The notes below the pieces were generated by a model that saw only the letters and a program-made list of their open reading frames with translations, did not search any database and was not told where the DNA came from. Position numbers and translations under genes: made by a program. DNA of 64,000 bases, taken from positions 339,618 to 403,617 of the forward strand of contig NZ_JACSPM010000001.1 of the NCBI RefSeq assembly GCF_014837165.1, read 5' to 3'. The DNA comes from Microbacterium gallinarum. GTDB lineage: Bacteria; Actinomycetota; Actinomycetes; Actinomycetales; Microbacteriaceae. Below are positions 16,693 through 25,329 of the stretch, one piece after another. The first letter of the stretch is position 1; each line of letters starts with the position of its first letter.

Positions 16693-16763
16693 ACGCCCGC
16701 GGCCAGGCCAGGCGCGGCCAGGCGAGACGCCCGCGGCCAGGCCACACGCCCGCGGCCAGGCCA
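16693..16763. repeat. Short tandem repeats, 18-bp unit
   Basis: Three exact copies of ACGCCCGCGGCCAGGCCA at 16693-16710, 16727-16744 and 16746-16763, with partial units between and after. They fill the rest of the 283-bp convergent gap 16502-16784, which holds no gene. Confidence 0.85.
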
Positions 16764-16784
16764 GGCGCCCGCGGGTCGGGACGT

Positions 16785-17900
16785 CTAGTCGCCGAAGCCC
16801 TCGGCGATGAGCTCGATGAGCTCCTCGCGCTCCTCGACCGGAAGGAACGCGCCCGCGGCGGCGTTGAGCTGGAACGATTCGAGGTCGTCGAGGCCGTAGT
16901 CGAAGGTCTCCGCCAGCAGCGCCAGCTCGCGGGTGAGCGACGTGCGGCTCATCGTGCGGTTGTCGACGTTCACCGTCACGGAGAACCCGAGCTGGTAGAG
17001 CAGATCGAAGGGGTGGTCCTCCATCGTCGTGCCCCACGCCGAGATCGCCCCGGTCTGCAGGTTCGACGACGGCGACAGCTCGAGGGTGATCTCGCGATCG
17101 CGCACCCAGCGGGCCAGGTCGCCGAACTGCACGAGCACCTCTTCACCGGCCCGCGAGACGACCTCGAGGTCTTCGGCGATCCGCACGCCGTGACCGAGGC
17201 GCAGCGCGCGACCGTCGAGCAGCGCCGAGCGGATCGAGTCGAGCCCGGCAGCCTCGCCGGCGTGCACCGTCGACGGGAAGAACTGCGACGCGAGGTAGTC
17301 GAACGCCTCGCGATGGTTCGAGGCGGGGAAGCCGTCCTCGGGTCCGGCGATGTCGAACCCGACGGCGCCGCGCGTGCGCCAGTCGACGGCGAGCTTGGCG
17401 ATCTCGAGCGACCGGTCGGTGTGGCGCATCGCCGTGATGAGCTGACCCACGCGGATGTCGCGACCCGCGCGCTCCGCGGCATCCTCCCCCTCTTCGATCC
17501 CCTCCTGCACGGCCGCGACCACCTCGTCGAGCGACAGTCCGCGCGACAGGTGCTGCTCGGGTGCCCAGCGCACCTCGCCGTAGATCACGCCGTCGGCGGC
17601 GAGATCTTCGACGAACTCGCGCGCGACGCGCGTGAGCCCCTCGCGGGTCTGCATCACGGCCGTGGTGAGGTCGAAGGTCTTGAGGTACTCGACCAGGGAT
17701 CCCGAGTCGCTCTTCTCGGCGAACCAGTCCGCGAGGTCGTCGGGGTCGGACTCGGGCACCTCGACCCCGGCCGCATCGGCCAGCTCGACGATCGTCGCAG
17801 GCCGCACGCCTCCGTCGAGGTGGTCGTGCAGCGAGACCTTCGGCAGGTCGCGGATCGAGGCTCCGTCGAGGAGGGCATCTCCGTGCTGGTCGATGGGCAT
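16785..17900 (-). CDS. add: Adenosine deaminase
   Basis: A 371-residue zinc hydrolase that converts adenosine (and deoxyadenosine) to inosine and ammonia. The N-terminal metal pair is in SLHDHLDGG, the catalytic glutamate is in HAGEAAG, LRLGHGVRI holds the next metal histidine, and SPSSNLQTG is the substrate loop; the late NVDNRTMS is the form of the metal aspartate seen in actinobacterial members. ATG 17900 has GGAGAGA just upstream. It is the last gene of the nucleoside operon, 55 nt after deoA. Confidence 0.93.
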   Translation of the reverse strand: MPIDQHGDALLDGASIRDLPKVSLHDHLDGGVRPATIVELADAAGVEVPESDPDDLADWFAEKSDSGSLVEYLKTFDLTTAVMQTREGLTRVAREFVEDLAADGVIYGEVRWAPEQHLSRGLSLDEVVAAVQEGIEEGEDAAERAGRDIRVGQLITAMRHTDRSLEIAKLAVDWRTRGAVGFDIAGPEDGFPASNHREAFDYLASQFFPSTVHAGEAAGLDSIRSALLDGRALRLGHGVRIAEDLEVVSRAGEEVLVQFGDLARWVRDREITLELSPSSNLQTGAISAWGTTMEDHPFDLLYQLGFSVTVNVDNRTMSRTSLTRELALLAETFDYGLDDLESFQLNAAAGAFLPVEEREELIELIAEGFGD

Positions 17901-17955
17901 CTGTCTCTCCTGGGGAGTGGGCGGCTGGGGTGGGCGGCGGGGCGGATGCCTCGGC

Positions 17956-19248
17956 TCAGGCGGTGATGCGCTCGAGCACGAGCGGGGTCGCGTCCGGGGC
18001 ATCGGCGCCCACCTGCCACGCGCCCTCGAGCGCGTCGAGGGCTCGCTCGAACCGGGTGTCGTCGTGGCCCAGCAGCGTGAAGAGCGGCTGACCGACCGCC
18101 ACGGCATCGCCGGGCTTGACGTGCAGGTCGATGCCCGCGGCGTGCATGACCGGGTCCTGGGCGCGAGCGCGGCCGGCGCCGAGGCGCCAGGCGGCGATCC
18201 CGAACGGCAGCGCCTCCATGCCGGTGACGTACCCTGCCTCGGTCGCGGTGACGGTGTGGGTCTCGTGGGGCGCGGGGAGCGCGGCATCCGGATCCCCGTC
18301 CTGCGCACGGATCATCTCGCGCCAGACGTCCATCGCGCGGCCGTCCTTCAGCGCCGCTTCGACGTCGGCGTCGGGCTGGCCGGCGAGCGCGAGCATCTCG
18401 CGCGCGAGCGCCACGGTGAGCTCGACGACATCGGTCGGTCCGCCGCCGGCGAGCACCTCCACCGACTCGCGCACCTCGTTCGCATTGCCGATCGCGAGGC
18501 CGAGCGGGGTGTTCATGTCGGTGAGCAGCGCGGTGGTCGCCACGCCCGAGTCTGTGCCCAGGGCCACCATCGTGCGGGCGAGCTCGCGCGCCTTGTCGAC
18601 GTCGCGCATGAACGCGCCGGAGCCGAACTTCACGTCGAGCACGAGCGAGTCGGTGCCCTCGGCGATCTTCTTCGACATGATGCTCGACGCGATCAGCGGG
18701 ATCGCCTCGACCGTGCCGGTCACGTCGCGCAGCGCGTAGAGCTTCTTGTCGGCCGGGGCGAGGCCCGATCCGGCTGCGCAGATGACGGCGCCGACGTCGC
18801 GCAGCTGCGCGAACAGCTCGTCATTCGAGAGGGCCGCCGTCCAGCCGGGGATCGATTCGAGCTTGTCGAGCGTGCCGCCGGTGTGGCCGAGGCCCCGTCC
18901 CGAGAGCTGCGGCACGGCCACGCCGAACGCCGCCACGAGCGGCGCGAGCGGCAACGTGATCTTGTCGCCGACGCCTCCGGTCGAGTGCTTGTCGACCGTC
19001 GGCTTGCCGAGTCCGGCGAAGCTCATGCGCTCGCCCGAGGCGATCATCGCGTCGGTCATGACGCGGATCTCCTCGCGCGTCATCCCGTTGAGGAGGACCG
19101 CCATCGCGAACGACGCCATCTGCGAGTCGGCCACGTAGCCGCGGGTGTAGGCGTCGACCATCCAGCGCAGCGCGTCGCCGGGGACCGCTCCCCCGTCGCG
19201 CTTCGCCCGGATGACGTCGACGGCGTCGAACGGCTCCACCGTGCTCAT
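17956..19248 (-). CDS. deoA: Thymidine phosphorylase / pyrimidine nucleoside phosphorylase
   Basis: A 430-residue enzyme that splits thymidine (or other pyrimidine nucleosides) with phosphate into base and (deoxy)ribose-1-phosphate. The family signature SGRGLGHTGGTLDKLES is present around residue 115, as are KHSTGGVGDK, the phosphate loop, and SSIMSKKIAEG. Length is normal (about 430-440). ATG 19248 overlaps the cytidine deaminase stop by 4 nt, so the two are translationally coupled: deaminated uridine can be cleaved at once. Confidence 0.93.
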   Translation of the reverse strand: MSTVEPFDAVDVIRAKRDGGAVPGDALRWMVDAYTRGYVADSQMASFAMAVLLNGMTREEIRVMTDAMIASGERMSFAGLGKPTVDKHSTGGVGDKITLPLAPLVAAFGVAVPQLSGRGLGHTGGTLDKLESIPGWTAALSNDELFAQLRDVGAVICAAGSGLAPADKKLYALRDVTGTVEAIPLIASSIMSKKIAEGTDSLVLDVKFGSGAFMRDVDKARELARTMVALGTDSGVATTALLTDMNTPLGLAIGNANEVRESVEVLAGGGPTDVVELTVALAREMLALAGQPDADVEAALKDGRAMDVWREMIRAQDGDPDAALPAPHETHTVTATEAGYVTGMEALPFGIAAWRLGAGRARAQDPVMHAAGIDLHVKPGDAVAVGQPLFTLLGHDDTRFERALDALEGAWQVGADAPDATPLVLERITA

Positions 19249-19646
19249 CGCCCGGCCTCCTCCAGATCGCGCGGTCCGAACGCGTCGGGCAGCACCTCGT
19301 CGATCGTGCGGATGCCCGACACCGTCTCGAGCAGCATCCCCGGAATCGCGAATTCGTACAGCAGCTGACGGCAGCGCCCGCACGGCATGATCGTGTGGCC
19401 TTCGCCGTTCACGCACACGAACGCGACGAGGTTGCCGCCGCCCGACATCGCCAGCTCGCTGACGAGCCCGCACTCGGCGCACAGCGTCACGCCGTACGAC
19501 GCGTTCTCGACGTTGCAGCCCGTCACGATGCGCCCGTCGGTCACCAGCGCTGCCGCGCCCACCTTGTAGCGCGAGTACGGCGCGTAGGCGCGCGTCATGG
19601 CGTCGGTCGCGGCCGCCCGCAGCTCATCCCAGTCGATGTCGGTCAC
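19245..19646 (-). CDS. cdd: Cytidine deaminase
   Basis: A 133-residue homotetrameric-type cytidine deaminase. The zinc site is Cys-Ala-Glu in TLCAECGLV (Glu as proton shuttle) plus PCGRCRQ; NVENASYG binds the ribose. It converts cytidine or deoxycytidine to uridine or deoxyuridine. GTG 19646 has GAAAGG 8 nt upstream. It lies 53 nt downstream of the second ABC permease and overlaps deoA. Confidence 0.95.
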   Translation of the reverse strand: MTDIDWDELRAAATDAMTRAYAPYSRYKVGAAALVTDGRIVTGCNVENASYGVTLCAECGLVSELAMSGGGNLVAFVCVNGEGHTIMPCGRCRQLLYEFAIPGMLLETVSGIRTIDEVLPDAFGPRDLEEAGR

Positions 19647-19699
19647 GGACGGCCTTTCTCTACAGCGGTATCAGGAGGGTCGGATGCCTGCATCCTCGG

Positions 19700-21046
19700 T
19701 CAGCCCTTCACGTAGGGCTTGCCCGCCGCAGCGGGCCCGCGGATCTGCCCGGCGAATCCGGCCACCGCGATGATGGTGACCAGGTACGGCAGCATCAGCA
19801 TGAACTCGCTCGGGATCGGCGTCTTGAGCACCGTGAGCAGGTTCTGCAGGTTCGTCGCGAAGCCGAACAGGAGCGCGGCGAGAGTCGCGCGGATCGGATC
19901 CCAGCGACCGAAGATGACGGCGGCGAGGGCGATGAAGCCGAGTCCGGCGGTCATCTCCTTCGTGAACTGGCCGACCGACACGAGGGTGAAGAACGCACCG
20001 CCGATGCCGGCGATCGCACCAGCGAGCGAGACGTTCCAGAACCGGCTCGTGTTCACCTTGATGCCGACGGTGTCGGCTGCCTGCGGGTGCTCGCCGACGG
20101 CACGGAGGCGCAGGCCCCACCGCGTGCGGTAGAGGCCCCACGCCACGACACCGACCGTGATGTACATCAGGTAGACGATGAACGTCTGGTTGAACAGCAC
20201 GGGTCCGATGATCGGGATGTCGCCGAGCAGGGGGATCTCCAGGCGCGTGAACCGGATCGGGCGGTTGAGCGTCGCCTCGTTCGGCACGAGCAGCGCGCCG
20301 TAGAGGAACCCGGTAAGACCCGTCACGAGGACGTTGAGCACGACACCGACGATCACCTGGTCGACCAGGTACTTGATCGAGAAGGCTGCCAGCACGAACG
20401 CCACCAGCACGCCGCCGACCATCGCACCGAGGAGCCCGACGAACGGGTTGCCGGTGATGCTCGAGATCAGCGCGGCGCTGAACGCGCCGAGGAGGAACTG
20501 GCCCTCGATCGCGACGTTGACCACGCCGACCCGCTCGCCGATGACGCCGCCCAGCGCGCCGAAGATCAGCGGGACGGAGAGGGACACGGCACCGAACAGC
20601 AGGCCGGTGACGGGCACGAGACCACCGGCGGCCGCCCAGGTGAGGAAGGCGAAGATCGCCAGGACGCCGTAGACGATCGGCAGCCACACGCCCGTGCGGC
20701 GGTAGGACCACGCGTTCCAGACCGCCCACAGCGTGAGCAGGACGAGCACGACCAGCACTGCCCAGCTGGTGGCGGCCGTCGGCACGCTGACGTTGGGGAT
20801 CTCCAGCGACGAGGACCGGTCGCTCAGGCGGAAGGTGCTCACGCCGTCGCGCGGCACGAGGAGGAACAGCAGGAACAGCAGCACGGTGGTGATGCCGAGG
20901 CTGATGGCCATCTTCCAGTGGCGCACCTTCACGGTCGCGAGCTGGATCGTGCCGTCGGCGGCGGTGGCGGGGGCGAGCGCTGGGCCCACGCGCCCCGAGG
21001 CTCCGGGCGACGCGCCAGCGGCGTCTGGAGTGGGCGTGGGGATCAT
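19700..21046 (-). CDS. Nucleoside ABC transporter permease (second)
   Basis: A 448-residue membrane protein of the BPD_transp_2 family. After a Pro/Ala-rich cytoplasmic N-terminus it has several hydrophobic segments. GERVGVVNVAIEGQFLLGAF and GLRLRAVGEHPQAADTVGI are the two conserved blocks of BmpA-linked nucleoside permeases. ATG 21046 overlaps the first permease stop by 4 nt. With its partner it should form the membrane channel for nucleosides delivered by the lipoprotein. Confidence 0.9.
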   Translation of the reverse strand: MIPTPTPDAAGASPGASGRVGPALAPATAADGTIQLATVKVRHWKMAISLGITTVLLFLLFLLVPRDGVSTFRLSDRSSSLEIPNVSVPTAATSWAVLVVLVLLTLWAVWNAWSYRRTGVWLPIVYGVLAIFAFLTWAAAGGLVPVTGLLFGAVSLSVPLIFGALGGVIGERVGVVNVAIEGQFLLGAFSAALISSITGNPFVGLLGAMVGGVLVAFVLAAFSIKYLVDQVIVGVVLNVLVTGLTGFLYGALLVPNEATLNRPIRFTRLEIPLLGDIPIIGPVLFNQTFIVYLMYITVGVVAWGLYRTRWGLRLRAVGEHPQAADTVGIKVNTSRFWNVSLAGAIAGIGGAFFTLVSVGQFTKEMTAGLGFIALAAVIFGRWDPIRATLAALLFGFATNLQNLLTVLKTPIPSEFMLMLPYLVTIIAVAGFAGQIRGPAAAGKPYVKG

Positions 21047-22434
21047 GCGGCCACCGCCTTCTTCGCGGCCTTGGCTCTCGCCTTGGCGGCCTTCTCGGCG
21101 TCGGTCTTCGGCAGGAAGAAGATCGCGCGCACCAGCGGCGGTGCCGCGATGAAGAGCACGATGAGCGACTGCACGACGAGCACGATGTCGACGGGGATGC
21201 CCTGCGAGGCCTGCATGGTGAACGAGCCTGCCTTCAGAGCGCCGAAGAGGATGCCGGCTGCGAACACGCCCCACGCGCGACTGCGGCCGAGGAGGGCGAC
21301 GGTGATCGCATCGAAGCCGATGCCGGCGTCGATGAAGCCGTCGAAGCCGCTGACGACCGAGCCCTGGATCTGGTTCATGGCGGCCAGACCCGCGAGGCCT
21401 CCCGCGAAGAGCATCGCGTAGATGTACATGCGCTGCACCGAGATGCCGGCCGCGCGCGCCGCGTGCGGGTTCTCACCCACGGCGCGCAGGCGGAAGCCGA
21501 GGCTGGAGCGCTCGACGAGCCACCACACGAACACGGTCGCGGCGATCACGATGAGGAAGCCCCAGTCGAGCAGCGGGAACCGCGGCCCGAACAGATCGGG
21601 GAACTGCGCAGTGGGCGGCGTCGGATCCGAGATCGGCTGGTCCTCGGCGGCGCGCTGCAGCAGCCCGGGGGTGCGGACCATCCACGTCACGAGGTAGAAC
21701 GCGACGTAGTTGAGCATGATCGTGAGGATGACCTCGTGCGCGCCGGTGCGGGCTTTCAGCACGCCGACGATGCCACCCCAGATCGCGCCACCCGCGATGC
21801 CGGCAGCGAGGGTGAGCGGCAGGTGGAGGAACATCGGCAGGTCGAGATTGAAGGTCACGAGACCGGCCACCGCGGCCGCGATGAGCATCTGGCCGCGACC
21901 GCCGATGTTGAACAGGCCGACCCGGAACGCGAGCGCCACACCGAGGCCGGCGGCGATCAGCGGAGCGGCGAAGCCGAGCGTGTTCGTGATCGGGCGGATC
22001 TGCGTCAGGAAGTCGGGTGCGCGCGGATTGAACACCGCACCGCGGAACAGGGCCTCGTAGCCGCCGTACACCGAGTTCCAGATCGCGATGAGCGTGTCGC
22101 CAGGGCGTGCGAAGAAGTAGGCGGATGCTGCGCGCACGTCCTCGTCGGTCACGGCCATGAGAATGCCGCCGACGATCATCGCCGCGACGATCGCGAGGAC
22201 GGTGGTCACCCAGTTGCTGCGCAGCAGGTCCTTGATGAACGCGTTCTGACGCGGCGGCGGCGGGATCTCGCCGTCGGCCGTTCCGGGGGTCGCGGGCTCT
22301 GCGGGCGTCGCGGGCGTGGCAGCGGCGACCGGAGTCCCGGTCAGCGGGCCGGAGACCGGCGGAAGCTGCTCGGGAGGAAGCCCGCTGGTCGGGTCCGACG
22401 CACCCGGCGTCGTTCCCTTGGCGTCGTCGTTCAC
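21043..22434 (-). CDS. Nucleoside ABC transporter permease (first)
   Basis: A 463-residue permease of the same family as its neighbour. It has a long Pro/Thr/Ala-rich N-terminus before the first hydrophobic segment at about residue 70. FRVGLFNIGGRGQMLIAAAV and GFRLRAVGENPHAARAAGI are the conserved blocks. The C-terminus is an Ala/Lys-rich tail. It overlaps the ATPase stop (22431) by 4 nt and the second permease start by 4 nt. Confidence 0.9.
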   Translation of the reverse strand: MNDDAKGTTPGASDPTSGLPPEQLPPVSGPLTGTPVAAATPATPAEPATPGTADGEIPPPPRQNAFIKDLLRSNWVTTVLAIVAAMIVGGILMAVTDEDVRAASAYFFARPGDTLIAIWNSVYGGYEALFRGAVFNPRAPDFLTQIRPITNTLGFAAPLIAAGLGVALAFRVGLFNIGGRGQMLIAAAVAGLVTFNLDLPMFLHLPLTLAAGIAGGAIWGGIVGVLKARTGAHEVILTIMLNYVAFYLVTWMVRTPGLLQRAAEDQPISDPTPPTAQFPDLFGPRFPLLDWGFLIVIAATVFVWWLVERSSLGFRLRAVGENPHAARAAGISVQRMYIYAMLFAGGLAGLAAMNQIQGSVVSGFDGFIDAGIGFDAITVALLGRSRAWGVFAAGILFGALKAGSFTMQASQGIPVDIVLVVQSLIVLFIAAPPLVRAIFFLPKTDAEKAAKARAKAAKKAVAA

Positions 22435-23951
22435 GCGGCCACCCCGTCTCCCGGCGTCTCGCCGGCCATCATCAGTCCCAGAACATCGCGCGGGGTGTCG
22501 CCCGGCACGATTCCGACGATCGCGCCGCGATACATCACGGCGATGCGGTCGGCGAGGGCGGCGACCTCGTCGAGTTCGGTCGAGACCACGAGCACCGGCA
22601 CACCGGAGTCGCGCGTCTCGACGATGCGCGTGTGGATGAACTCGATGGAGCCCACATCCACACCGCGGGTCGGCTGCGCAGCCACCAGCAGTTTGAGGTC
22701 GCGGCTCATCTCGCGCGCGATCACCACCTTCTGCTGGTTGCCGCCCGAGAGGGTGCCGGCGGGCACATCGGGACCCTGGGTGCGGATGTCGTACTCGGCG
22801 ATGCGGGCCTGCGCGAACTCGTGCAGCACGCCCCGCATGACCGTGCCGCCGCGCACGAACTCCGAGTCGCCCGAGCGGTCGAGGATCAGGTTCTCAGCGA
22901 CCGTGAACCCGCCGACGAGGCCGTCCTCGGTGCGGTCTTCGGGCACGAAGCCGACGCCTTCGTCGAGGATGCCGCGCACGCTCTTGCCGATGAGTTCGAC
23001 GCCGTCGAGCGTGATCGAGCCGGAGGCGCGGTCGGCGAGGCCGACGATGGCCTCGACGAGCTCGGTCTGACCGTTGCCCTGGACGCCGGCGAGGGCGACC
23101 ACCTCACCGGGCTTGACGTCGAAGCTCACGTTGTCGACGACGACCGCGCCGCTCGGAGTGAGCACGCGGAGGCCCTTGACCTCGAGGCCGCCGCCATCGG
23201 CAACCTTCGGCGGATCCTTGTGCACCGTCAGCTCGACCGCGCGTCCCACCATGAGCGAGGCGAGCTCGGCGTTGGTGGCGGTGGGAGCGGCTTCGCCCAC
23301 GACCTTGCCGAGCCGGATGACGGTGATGCGGTCGGCGACGGCGCGGACCTCACGGAGCTTGTGGGTGATGAAGACGATGGAGGTGCCCTCGTCGCGCAGC
23401 TGGCGCATGATCGCCATGAGCTCGTCGGTCTCCTGCGGCGTGAGCACCGCAGTCGGCTCGTCGAACACGAGCACCTTGGCGTCGCGCGAGAGGGCCTTGA
23501 TGATCTCGACGCGCTGCTGGACGCCGACCGGCAGGTCGCCGACGATCGCATCCGGGTCGACCTGGAAGCCGAAGCGCTGCGCGACGTCGCGCACGTGCTG
23601 GCGGGCCTTGGGCAGGTCGAGCGCTCCGAGGCCCTTGGTGTCCTCGTGGCCGAGCATGACGTTCTCGGCGACCGTGAAGACGGGAATGAGCATGAAGTGC
23701 TGATGCACCATGCCGATGCCGGCGGCCATCGCATCGCCGGGGCCGCGGAAGTGCTGCACGACGTCGTCGAGGAGGATCTCCCCCTCATCGGCCTGGTACA
23801 GGCCGTAGAGGACGTTCATCAGTGTTGATTTGCCTGCGCCGTTCTCGCCCAGGAGGGCGTGGATCTCTCCCGGCTGGACCACCAGATCGATGTGGTCGTT
23901 CGCGACGAGGGACCCGAAACGCTTCGTGATCCCACGGAGCTCGAGCTTCAT
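22431..23951 (-). CDS. Nucleoside ABC transporter ATP-binding protein (two NBDs)
   Basis: A 506-residue protein with two ABC domains. The first has Walker A GENGAGKST and Walker B KVLVFDEPTAVLTP. The second has the degenerate Walker A GVQGNGQTEL and signature LSGGNQQKV usual in the RbsA / NupO class. It powers uptake by the two permeases. ATG 23951 is 100 nt after the lipoprotein gene stop, and a strong hairpin lies in that gap. Confidence 0.92.
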   Translation of the reverse strand: MKLELRGITKRFGSLVANDHIDLVVQPGEIHALLGENGAGKSTLMNVLYGLYQADEGEILLDDVVQHFRGPGDAMAAGIGMVHQHFMLIPVFTVAENVMLGHEDTKGLGALDLPKARQHVRDVAQRFGFQVDPDAIVGDLPVGVQQRVEIIKALSRDAKVLVFDEPTAVLTPQETDELMAIMRQLRDEGTSIVFITHKLREVRAVADRITVIRLGKVVGEAAPTATNAELASLMVGRAVELTVHKDPPKVADGGGLEVKGLRVLTPSGAVVVDNVSFDVKPGEVVALAGVQGNGQTELVEAIVGLADRASGSITLDGVELIGKSVRGILDEGVGFVPEDRTEDGLVGGFTVAENLILDRSGDSEFVRGGTVMRGVLHEFAQARIAEYDIRTQGPDVPAGTLSGGNQQKVVIAREMSRDLKLLVAAQPTRGVDVGSIEFIHTRIVETRDSGVPVLVVSTELDEVAALADRIAVMYRGAIVGIVPGDTPRDVLGLMMAGETPGDGVAA

Positions 23952-23990
23952 ATGTGCACCTTATCCACTGTCTCCATCGGGCTGGAAGAA

Positions 23991-24024
23991 CCGCGGCCGG
24001 GTGGACTCATCCACCCGGCCGCGG
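23991..24024 (-). terminator. Strong intercistronic hairpin between lipoprotein and ATPase genes
   Basis: A perfect 15-bp stem (arms 23991-24005 and 24010-24024, all GC-rich, CCGCGGCCGGG at the base) with a 4-nt loop. On the transcribed strand it is followed by TTCTTCC. Such hairpins after binding-protein genes usually end or protect most transcripts so that binding protein exceeds ATPase and permease. Confidence 0.75.
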
Positions 24025-24050
24025 TCAGCAGTCGTTCGACTACGCCGAGA

Positions 24051-25178
24051 TCACTGCTGAGGCGAGCTGGGCGAGGTCACCTCGAGCTCACCCGAGATGA
24101 TCTGCTCCTGCAGAGCAGCGAGCTCGTCGGTCAGGCCCTCGGGCAGCTCCGACTCGAACGCGCCGAAGCCGGAGAGGCCGACGCCCTCGTTCTCGAGCGT
24201 GCCGACGTACGGCGTCGCGTCGAATTCACCGGTGGCGGCCTGCATGGTGGCGTCGTACACGGCCGCATCGATGCGCTTCATGATCGAGAAGAGCACCAGG
24301 TCGGCGACAGACGGGTCGACCACGGCGAGGTCGGAGTCCACACCGATGAGCAGCGACTCCGAGCTGGCGTCGGTGATCGCCGCAGCAGCGCTCTGGTAGA
24401 TCGGGCCGCCGACAGGCAGGACCACGTCGACGCCCTGGTCGAGGATGCCCTGCGCGGTCTGCTTGGCGGTGTCGTTCGCAGCGAAGCCACCGGTGAACGA
24501 GCCCTCCTGAGCGTCGACGTCCCAGCCGAAGGTCTCGACTGCGGCGCCCCTGTCCTCGTTGTACTTGGCGGCGCCGTCGACGAAGCCGTCCATGAAGATC
24601 GTGACGGGCGGGATCGGGATGCCGCCGAAGGTGCCGATCTTGTTGACGCCCTGCTCGGCCGACCAGGCGGCCGCGGCGTAGCCGCCGAGGTACGCGGCCT
24701 GAACCGTGTCGAACTGGAGCGGCTTGATGTTCGGCGCGTCAGGGGCGCCGTCGCCGTCGGCGTCGGCGATGTCGTCGATGATCGCGTAGTCGATGTCGGG
24801 GTTCGCGGTCGCCGAGGCGATCGTGTCGGCCGAGAGCTTGAAGCCGACGGCCACGATGAACGTGCAGCCTTCAGCGACGAGGTTCTCGAGGTTCGGCGCG
24901 TAGTCGTTCGCCGAAGCCGACTCGACCTCGATGAACTCGACGCCGAGCTCGTCCGAGGCCTTCTCCATGCCCATGAGAGCGGACTGGTTGAACGACTTGT
25001 CGTTGAAGCCGCCGTCGTCCGAGACGAGGCAGGGCATGAAGCCCTCGACCGCGACAGGTCCTTCGGACTCGGATTCCGTCGGGGTCGCCTCCGGGGCGGA
25101 GCCACAGCCCGCGAGGGCGACGAGAAGGCCCGCGGCAGCGACGACGCCGACGAGCTTCTTGGTGCGTGAGATGGTCAA
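24051..25178 (-). CDS. BMP-family nucleoside-binding lipoprotein
   Basis: A 375-residue BmpA/Med-type substrate-binding lipoprotein. The signal peptide ends in the lipobox LAGC with Cys25; an Asp/Glu-rich linker follows, then GGFNDKSFNQSA, the conserved start of the BMP domain, and DVDAQEGSFTGGFAANDTAK. TTG 25178 is taken as start because TGGAGG lies about 5 nt before it and it gives a normal n-region (TISRTKK); no ATG/GTG there is better. It is the first gene of the operon and should deliver nucleosides to the ABC permeases. Confidence 0.9.
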   Translation of the reverse strand: MTISRTKKLVGVVAAAGLLVALAGCGSAPEATPTESESEGPVAVEGFMPCLVSDDGGFNDKSFNQSALMGMEKASDELGVEFIEVESASANDYAPNLENLVAEGCTFIVAVGFKLSADTIASATANPDIDYAIIDDIADADGDGAPDAPNIKPLQFDTVQAAYLGGYAAAAWSAEQGVNKIGTFGGIPIPPVTIFMDGFVDGAAKYNEDRGAAVETFGWDVDAQEGSFTGGFAANDTAKQTAQGILDQGVDVVLPVGGPIYQSAAAAITDASSESLLIGVDSDLAVVDPSVADLVLFSIMKRIDAAVYDATMQAATGEFDATPYVGTLENEGVGLSGFGAFESELPEGLTDELAALQEQIISGELEVTSPSSPQQ

Positions 25179-25329
25179 CTCAGCCTCCACTTGTATCGCC
25201 CCGCGTCCTTCACGGGGACTGCACAAAGTTACCCACTGTGACGCGATGCTTGCAGTCGCGGCGGGGGGTCGGTGCCGAATGGTTACAAAGACGCAATGTG
25301 GCGAGACGGAGGCGTCATCGCCGCGGGAT

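Noticed and set aside
16693..16763. CRISPR array
   Set aside because: The units are 18 bp with spacers of 1-16 bp that are themselves partial units, and no cas genes are present.
25179..25329. Purine riboswitch ahead of the nucleoside operon
   Set aside because: No purine aptamer core could be found in the 151-bp leader; only a weak -10 (TAACTT) was visible.
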